Program-made: the position numbers and the translations under genes
Shown here: piece by piece, positions 31,687 to 36,823 of the stretch
Layout: every line of letters starts with the position of its first letter
Numbering within the stretch: the first letter of the stretch is position 1
Source of the DNA: an uncultured Bacilli bacterium
GTDB lineage: Bacteria; Bacillota_I; Bacilli_A; RF39; UBA660
DNA length: 36,823 nt
Assembly: GCA_934098375.1 (NCBI GenBank)
Contig: CAKOOC010000010.1
Coordinates: 1 to 36,823 of the forward strand
Direction of reading: 5' to 3'
The notes under the pieces: model-generated
Seen by the model: the letters and a program-made list of their open reading frames with translations, nothing else
Told to the model about the DNA's origin: nothing
Database searches by the model: none

Positions 31687-31697
31687 AATTTACCTCC

Positions 31698-32876
31698 TTA
31701 TTTTGCTAAGTTGTAAGTATCAATTGCTATCATAAGTTCTTCATTAGTTGGAATTACATAAGCTGGAATTTTAGAATTATCGGCAGTTATTAATTGTTCC
31801 TTTCCGCGAACGTTATTTCTTTCTTCATCTAGTTTTACACCTAGTACAGCTAATTTTTCTAAAACTTTCTTTCTAGTGATAATAGAATTTTCACCTAAAC
31901 CGGCAGTAAAGATTATGGCATCACAGCCACCAAGTTCAACATAATACTGTGCAATGTAATCAACAATTTTCTTTACAGACATATCCTGAGCTAATTCACA
32001 TCTTTCGTCACCAGCAGCAATGCCATCTTCGATATCTCTAGAGTCTGATGATACACCACTGATACCAAGTAAACCGGATTCTTTATTTAGTTTTGTGTTT
32101 ACTTCTTCGACAGAAAGATTGGCACTTTCACAAATATAGGAAACAATTGATGCATCAATATCACCACATCTAGTACCCATCATAAGACCAGCATTAGGAG
32201 TTAAGCCCATTGATGTGTCAACACACTTACCAGCTTTAACAGCGGAAATACTAGCACCATTACCAATGTGGCAAGTAATTAATTTAGCATCATCATTATT
32301 TAATATTTCCATTGCACGATTAGCTACGTATTTATGACTTGTTCCATGGAAACCATATTTTCTAACATTATATTTTGTATACCATTCATAAGGTACAGCA
32401 TATAAATAATTCACTTCTTCCATTGTTTGATGGAATGATGTATCAAATACTAAAGTTTGAGTAGCATTTGGTACTACTTCTTTGGCAGCTTTGATACCGA
32501 TTACAGCAGCAGGATTATGAAGTGGCGCAATTTGTGATAGTTTTGATACAATATCAACATTTTCATCACTAGCAATTACGCTTTTATCAAAGTAAGAACC
32601 ACCTTGAGCTACACGATGACCTATACCTTTAATTTCGTCATAATTTTCAATTATTTTTAAATCAATTAATTCTTTCATAAGAATTTCAAAAGCTTCTTTA
32701 TGAGTTGGTAAAGCTGCTTCTTTTTTGGTTTTTTCACCATTAATTTTTACAGAGTAAAATGAATCTTTTAAACCGATTTTTTCAAAAGTTCCACTTACTA
32801 GTTCTTTTTCTTCTGGCATTTCAAATAAAGTAAACTTTAATGAAGATGAACCAGCGTTTGCACTTAATATTTTCAT
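31698..32876 (-). CDS. ackA: Acetate kinase
   Basis: Converts acetyl phosphate and ADP to acetate and ATP, the final energy-yielding step of acetate fermentation. The N-terminal NAGSSSLKF (about 6-14), GFHGTSHKYV (about 174-183), the GNGASI phosphate loop and FTAGLGENS near residue 320 are diagnostic. The length of 392 aa is typical. It has an AGGTGA SD and a -10 at 32896-32901. Pta is not in the window. With the hydrogenase-like gene this fits an anaerobic fermenter. Confidence 0.97.
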   Translation of the reverse strand: MKILSANAGSSSLKFTLFEMPEEKELVSGTFEKIGLKDSFYSVKINGEKTKKEAALPTHKEAFEILMKELIDLKIIENYDEIKGIGHRVAQGGSYFDKSVIASDENVDIVSKLSQIAPLHNPAAVIGIKAAKEVVPNATQTLVFDTSFHQTMEEVNYLYAVPYEWYTKYNVRKYGFHGTSHKYVANRAMEILNNDDAKLITCHIGNGASISAVKAGKCVDTSMGLTPNAGLMMGTRCGDIDASIVSYICESANLSVEEVNTKLNKESGLLGISGVSSDSRDIEDGIAAGDERCELAQDMSVKKIVDYIAQYYVELGGCDAIIFTAGLGENSIITRKKVLEKLAVLGVKLDEERNNVRGKEQLITADNSKIPAYVIPTNEELMIAIDTYNLAK

Positions 32877-32895
32877 TTTTTCATCACCTAAGGCT

Positions 32896-32901
32896 ATTAT
32901 A
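32896..32901 (-). promoter_or_regulatory. Possible -10 of ackA-nrnA
   Basis: TATAAT on the minus strand 20 bases before ackA, directly after the upstream terminator. No good -35 was found. Confidence 0.45.
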
Positions 32902-32902
32902 C

Positions 32903-32932
32903 AAAAAAAAGAAGCATTTTGCTATCTTTTTA
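32903..32932 (-). terminator. Terminator before ackA
   Basis: AAAAAGA(T)AGC pairs with GCTTCTTTTT, with a one-base bulge and a 5-base loop, followed by T on the minus strand. It overlaps the end of the 52-codon ORF and ends the nifS-thiI transcript. Confidence 0.65.
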
Positions 32933-33080
32933 TATTTTTTAAGTTAGAGTTTATAATATTTCTTGGTTTTTGAAAAGTGCTGATATTTTCTTTGGGACTT
33001 TTCAAATCAATGCCATATTCATTATTAAATTCATTTTGAAGTCGATCTTTTAGTGTTTTATCTATATTGTATCCTTTCAA
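32922..33080 (-). CDS. Small 52-aa protein with TTG start, unknown
   Basis: A TTG at 33080, preceded by GGGTGAT at six bases, opens 52 codons that end (TAG) inside a terminator. The product is basic and Asn/Lys/Ile-rich: an N-terminal helix (IDKTLKDRLQNEFNNEYGIDL), then a Pro-containing tail ending in KNIKR. The helix recalls small Bacillota proteins of unknown function. The SD forms one arm of a hairpin (CCCAT/ATGGG, about 33090-33104), so translation may be regulated. It follows thiI by 32 bases. Confidence 0.55.
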   Translation of the reverse strand: MKGYNIDKTLKDRLQNEFNNEYGIDLKSPKENISTFQKPRNIINSNLKNIKR

Positions 33081-33112
33081 TACTATCACCCATTATTATT
33101 ATGGGCTTTATT

Positions 33113-34294
33113 TTATAAAATATTTTCAAATTCGTCATTTTTTAGAGGCAATTTAATAATTTCTTCAGTAGCTACAGCGGTTTTAATCATATTTTCATAG
33201 TCAAATAGTTTTTCATACTCTCTTGCTAAAGAAATACTAGGATTAATTATAGGATGTTTAGGAACAAAGATAGTACAGCAATCTTCATATGGCCTAATAC
33301 TTATATCATAAGTGCCAATTTTTTTGGCTAAGTTAATTATTTCTAGTTTATCAAAGCAACATACAGGTCTTAAAACTGGCATGGTTGTTACATCATTAAT
33401 TGCTCCCATACTAGTTAAAGTTTGACTGGCTACTTGGCCAACTGATTCTCCATTAATTATAGCTTTAGCATTGTTTTTGCGAGCAATTTTTTCAGCAATG
33501 CGATACATTTGACGGCGCATTATAGTAATCATATATTCTTTGGGACAATTTTTATAAATGGCCTCTTCTATTTCAGTAAATCTAATAATATGAACTTTTA
33601 AATAGCCACTATAAAGTGAAAGTTTTTCGGCTAGCTCTAATACTTTATTTTTAGCATTTTCGCTGGTATGAGGTGGAGCATCAAAATATATGGCTTCCAA
33701 TCTTATGCCTCTTTTCATGGCAAGAAATCCTGCAACTGGGGAGTCAATTCCCCCACTTAACATAAGAAGGCCTTTACCTAAAGTTCCTACAGGATATCCA
33801 CCAATGCCAACTTCTTTTTCAAAATAAATATAAGCTTTTTGGAAGCGAATTTCAACGTTAATCGTAATTTCGGGATTATTAACATCAACAGTTAAGTTTT
33901 TAATGTTTTTTAAAATAAAGCCGCCAAGACGCCTTGATATTTCCATACTATTTAAAGGATAATTTTTATCACTTCTTTTAGTGGCAACTTTGAATGTTTT
34001 AAATTCTTTGTTTTTTAATAATGCTAATATATTTTTTTCAATGATTGTAATGTTATTATCCTCTAATTCATAGGCGATGTTTATTTCGTGAATACCAAAG
34101 GTATTTAATAAAGTGTTTTTTACTTCATCATAGTTTTCAGTTTCAATAAACATGCGGCCTATATCATAATTTATTTCATGTGGGATTTCTTTTAAGGCAG
34201 CACTAATATTATCTTTTAGTGTTTTAATAAAAAAGTTAATATTATCGTGTTTAGTTGTTAATTCACCATATTTAATCATAATTAGTTTTTTCAT
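33113..34294 (-). CDS. thiI: tRNA 4-thiouridine synthase / thiamine thiazole sulfurtransferase
   Basis: Adenylates U8 of tRNA and inserts sulfur from a cysteine desulfurase. N-terminal ferredoxin-like and THUMP domains (about 1-165), then the PP-loop ATPase motif LSGGIDSPVAG at about 180-190. The C-terminal part holds the paired Cys (PVCCFD and DCCTIFVP). There is no rhodanese domain, as in Bacillus ThiI; the partner NifS-type desulfurase is two genes upstream in the same operon. 393 aa is normal. It has an AAGGTGG SD. Confidence 0.96.
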   Translation of the reverse strand: MKKLIMIKYGELTTKHDNINFFIKTLKDNISAALKEIPHEINYDIGRMFIETENYDEVKNTLLNTFGIHEINIAYELEDNNITIIEKNILALLKNKEFKTFKVATKRSDKNYPLNSMEISRRLGGFILKNIKNLTVDVNNPEITINVEIRFQKAYIYFEKEVGIGGYPVGTLGKGLLMLSGGIDSPVAGFLAMKRGIRLEAIYFDAPPHTSENAKNKVLELAEKLSLYSGYLKVHIIRFTEIEEAIYKNCPKEYMITIMRRQMYRIAEKIARKNNAKAIINGESVGQVASQTLTSMGAINDVTTMPVLRPVCCFDKLEIINLAKKIGTYDISIRPYEDCCTIFVPKHPIINPSISLAREYEKLFDYENMIKTAVATEEIIKLPLKNDEFENIL

Positions 34295-34333
34295 ACATCC
34301 ACCTTTTTCTTTGTTATTTTTTATTTATTATTT

Positions 34334-34819
34334 TTAGGGTCTATATTTACGGTATTCAAAATTGTAATCAGCGACTTCACCATAAAGTTTAAAACCGGCG
34401 TTTTGGGCAGCACGCATACTATTAATATTATTTTTGTTTATATATAATTTTATAAAATCTAAAGCAGGAGTTCTTTTGAAAACGGCACTTGATGTTTCTT
34501 TAATAAGTGATGTTCCCGTTGATTCTGTTTTAGAAAAGGCAAAGCCACGAGCTGACCTTAATAAGGCATAGTGCATATCAAGGAAGCGATAATAATCAAA
34601 AAGTGCTACATAACCAATTATTTTATCATTTCTTGATACTAAAAAAGCAGCATCGTTTAAAGAATACTGATCAGGAACTTCGAGAAATTCTTCAATAGAA
34701 TCCCCTAGATATCTTCTAATATCGGGATCGGTATTTAAATACATTTGAGCTTTTAAGTGGTCTAACCTATTCGGGTCAAATGTCATAAAATGATAATTTT
34801 CAGTACTAAACTCAAGCAT
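34334..34819 (-). CDS. GNAT-family N-acetyltransferase
   Basis: 161 aa. The order IIGYVALFDYYRF (beta 2-4), a helix, FIKLYINKNNINSMRAAQNAGFKLYGEV is typical of the C-terminal GNAT half, where NxxSxxxxxxxGF closes the acetyl-CoA site. The acetyl-CoA pyrophosphate loop (SARGFAFSKTESTG) is atypical. The substrate is unknown. The ATG at 34819, inside the nifS 3' end, has TGGAG seven bases upstream; a TTG at 34825 is the alternative. It lies between nifS and thiI, which are usually adjacent. Confidence 0.8.
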   Translation of the reverse strand: MLEFSTENYHFMTFDPNRLDHLKAQMYLNTDPDIRRYLGDSIEEFLEVPDQYSLNDAAFLVSRNDKIIGYVALFDYYRFLDMHYALLRSARGFAFSKTESTGTSLIKETSSAVFKRTPALDFIKLYINKNNINSMRAAQNAGFKLYGEVADYNFEYRKYRP

Positions 34820-35939
34820 AGGCAAGCTCCATTAATTTGTTATAAACATTATCAAATATTTTTAAAAATTCGGTAATTTCTTCATTCGTTGTTAAATAAG
34901 ATAAACTAATTCTAATGGTTGTTAGGGCTCTTACTTTATCACGATATAAGTTTAATACGGCAGCAGAAATTTTACCACTTGAACAAGCTGTGTTGGAACT
35001 TACATAAACTCCGTGTTTTTCTAGAGCATGAATAAAGGTTTCGGGTTTAATATTCATTAAACTTATGTTTAAAATATTGGGTATTGAATACTTAGTTTTA
35101 TTAATCTTTATTTTAGGATACTTTTCTAAATATTTGCAGATTCTTTCATTATACTTTTTGATTTTTTCTTCTTTAGCTGAAAGGTCTTCTTCGGCGATAC
35201 GTAGGGCTTTAGAAAAAGCGACTATTAATGGTAGAGGTGGCGTTCCTGGTCTTATATCGTTATTGGAACCATATAGTAGAGGTTTAATATTTATGCCAGT
35301 TTTCTTATATAACATACCAATGCCTTTGGGTCCATAGATTTTATGACCGGAAAATGAAGCCATATCTACATCATTTAAATTAATTGGTACTTTACCAGCT
35401 GCCTGCGTCATATCACTATGAAAAATGGTATTAGGATTTTCTTTATTAATTATTTGTTTTATTATTTTTAGAGGCTGACGAATACCAGTTTCACTATTTA
35501 CAGCACATATACTTACTAATATAGTATTTTTAGTTATTAACTGTTTTAAGTTCTCTAAATCTATGACTCCTTCAATTGTATTATCAACATAATCAACAAT
35601 GAAGCCATTATTTTCTAAATATTTACATATTCCATAAATTGACTCGTGTTCAAGTTTAGAGACAATTATATGACTTCCTGGCTTTCCTTTAGCCATTGCA
35701 AGACCTATAAGCGCTAAGTTATTACTTTCAGTAGAGCCACTTGTATAAATAATTTCATCTTCTTTAATATTTAAAATTTTAGAAATTTGTTTGGTAGCAC
35801 TAGTTAGTAATTCATGAGATTTTACACCTAAAGAGTGCATACTATTAGGATTGCCAAAATAGTCTATTGTAACTTTGTTATAACTGTTTAAAACTTCCGG
35901 TAGTACAGGTGTAGTTGCTGAATAATCTAAATAAATCAT
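34812..35939 (-). CDS. Cysteine desulfurase (NifS/IscS class), ThiI partner
   Basis: 375 aa. PLP enzyme that takes sulfur from cysteine. YLDYSATTP at the start, YTSGSTESNNLAL, the PLP lysine in FSGHKIYGPKGIG and the catalytic Cys loop SSNTACSSGK are all present. In Bacillus the homologue NifZ sits next to thiI and supplies it with sulfur; the same operon is seen here, with a GNAT gene between. The start has GGTGAT as SD, and a -10 is at 35958-35963. Confidence 0.94.
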   Translation of the reverse strand: MIYLDYSATTPVLPEVLNSYNKVTIDYFGNPNSMHSLGVKSHELLTSATKQISKILNIKEDEIIYTSGSTESNNLALIGLAMAKGKPGSHIIVSKLEHESIYGICKYLENNGFIVDYVDNTIEGVIDLENLKQLITKNTILVSICAVNSETGIRQPLKIIKQIINKENPNTIFHSDMTQAAGKVPINLNDVDMASFSGHKIYGPKGIGMLYKKTGINIKPLLYGSNNDIRPGTPPLPLIVAFSKALRIAEEDLSAKEEKIKKYNERICKYLEKYPKIKINKTKYSIPNILNISLMNIKPETFIHALEKHGVYVSSNTACSSGKISAAVLNLYRDKVRALTTIRISLSYLTTNEEITEFLKIFDNVYNKLMELAYA

Positions 35940-35957
35940 AAAATATCACCATTTGTT

Positions 35958-35963
35958 ATTATA
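35958..35963 (-). promoter_or_regulatory. Probable -10 of the nifS-thiI operon
   Basis: TATAAT on the minus strand 18 bases before the nifS-like start. The -35 is poor (TTTTGT at 17 bases). Confidence 0.5.
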
Positions 35964-35991
35964 TAATAATTTATGAGAAAACAAAAGACAT

Positions 35992-36020
35992 ATAAAAAGT
36001 AAAGACTATTTTCTTTACTT
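35992..36020 (-). terminator. Terminator of miaA
   Basis: Perfect 8-bp stem AAGTAAAG/CTTTACTT (35997-36004 with 36013-36020), 8-base loop, then T on the minus strand. It overlaps the stop. Confidence 0.8.
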
Positions 36021-36823
36021 AATATTTTCAATATAGTTAATAACTGCATTTACAGTTTTAGAAAAATCTTCATAATTGGTTTCAAACCAAGTAATATTCA
36101 TTTTATTATTAAACCAAGTATATTGTCTTTTAGCGTAATGACGGCTTCTTTTTTTGATTAAGTCTTTAGCTTCTTCTAAAGTTATTTTGCCATCAAAGTA
36201 ATCATATAGTTCTTTATACCCTATCCCGGTATAAATGGCTTTACTATGAATGTTTTGATCATATAATTTTTTTACTTCTTCTAATAGGCCAGAAGCAAAC
36301 ATTTTATCAACCCTCTTATTGATAATATCGTATAGATTGTCACGATTAGTTGTTAAGCCAATAAATATAGCATTATATAATAATTGATTGCCAGATGCAT
36401 CATAATCATCTTTTTTATTTAAAGCTCTAACTAATCTTTTACGATTATTTATGTCTACCTTTAAATCAGGATATTTTTTCCTTACTAGATCTAAAAGTTC
36501 TTCATTTGATAAATTTTCATATTCGTCAAAGGATGTTTCATCAGTAAATTTATAATTATAAAGAGCGGCTTTAATGTATAAACCAGTGCCACCAACTATA
36601 ATAATGTTCTTATCTTTATTATGATTTAAAATATTTCTTACATCTTTTTGATAATCATATACTGTGTACATATCTTCAGGATTTACAATATCAAATAAAT
36701 AATGAGGGATATTTTCTTTTTCTTCTTCGGTTATTTTAGCGGTGCCAATATTTAAATCTTTATATACTTGCATCGAATCAGCATTTACAATAATAGCATG
36801 ATACTTTTTAGCTAATTCAACAC
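36015..36823 (-). CDS. miaA: tRNA dimethylallyltransferase (5' end outside window)
   Basis: Adds dimethylallyl to A37 of tRNAs reading UNN codons. The frame runs from the window edge without a start: VNADSMQVYKDLNIGTAK, DIVNPEDMYTVYDYQ and IIVGGTGLYIKA are MiaA signatures, and GIGYKELYDYFDG and KRSRHYAKRQYTWF are the C-terminal ones. The ATG at 36773 is internal (it belongs to DSMQ), so the N-terminal P-loop lies beyond the window. The last ~269 residues are present. Confidence 0.95.
   Translation of the reverse strand, partial: VELAKKYHAIIVNADSMQVYKDLNIGTAKITEEEKENIPHYLFDIVNPEDMYTVYDYQKDVRNILNHNKDKNIIIVGGTGLYIKAALYNYKFTDETSFDEYENLSNEELLDLVRKKYPDLKVDINNRKRLVRALNKKDDYDASGNQLLYNAIFIGLTTNRDNLYDIINKRVDKMFASGLLEEVKKLYDQNIHSKAIYTGIGYKELYDYFDGKITLEEAKDLIKKRSRHYAKRQYTWFNNKMNITWFETNYEDFSKTVNAVINYIENIK

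Noticed and set aside
36773..36823. miaA starting at the ATG at 36773
   Set aside because: The conserved motif DSMQVY continues upstream in frame to the window edge, so that ATG is internal.

Overview
This is a dense, AT-rich (roughly 30% GC by eye) window of bacterial chromosome. It uses the standard bacterial code: TGA ends trmB, nifS and the ZIP gene, and Trp is TGG. Gene content points to a low-GC Bacillota, probably one of the small-genome uncultured gut Bacilli near the Mollicutes (RF39-like or Erysipelotrichales-like). The grounds are the rimP-nusA-ylxR-infB-rbfA-truB operon, the nifS-thiI pair, a T-box, strong SDs, a SipW/TasA pair, an [FeFe]-hydrogenase and acetate kinase. That placement is inference. 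Nearly all genes are on the minus strand. No tRNA, rRNA, transposase, integrase or CRISPR array was seen.

Layout, left to right. 1-2.6 kb: a partial coiled-coil gene and a DUF1292 gene, then tyrS and a dUTPase gene behind a short T-box leader. 2.6-4.9 kb: a lipoprotein / acidic protein / membrane protein / YtxH operon. 4.9-7.8 kb: trmB, a small Asn/Met-rich coiled-coil gene on the plus strand, a MurJ/YtgP-type flippase and a Cse60-like gene. 7.8-9 kb: tdk-tmk. 9-12.1 kb: two membrane-anchored proteins of unknown role and a divergent GtrB-type glycosyltransferase. 12.1-15.7 kb: an unknown helical protein, an [FeFe]-hydrogenase-like protein and an anchored glucosaminidase-like protein. 15.7-21.3 kb: the translation and transcription operon rimP(short)-nusA-ylxR-infB-rbfA-GNAT-like-truB, with a leader hairpin. 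21.6-26.2 kb: a SipW-type signal peptidase, two TasA/camelysin-like surface proteins and an OmpR-type two-component system. 26.3-28.8 kb: a YebC/YeeI-family gene, a patatin gene and a ZIP transporter gene. 28.8-30.7 kb: an accessory-looking island with a Fic gene, a three-unit 40-bp hairpin array, an overlapping mini-ORF, two palindromes and a short plus-strand transcription unit. 30.7-36.8 kb: nrnA-like, ackA, a 52-codon ORF, thiI, a GNAT gene, nifS and the 3' part of miaA.

Two areas stand out as candidate systems. The first is the two-component system, tandem TasA-like proteins and SipW. The TasA promoter carries three phased TGAAAA repeats just upstream of its -35, which suggests a regulated surface-fibre or matrix module outside Bacillus. 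The second is the Fic island. Its 40-bp repeats contain an internal inverted repeat in which an arm change is compensated on the other arm, and next to it is a tiny operator-bearing transcription unit on the other strand. Smaller oddities are a very short T-box controlling dut-tyrS, a RimP with no C-terminal domain, and a hairpin in the nusA-operon leader.
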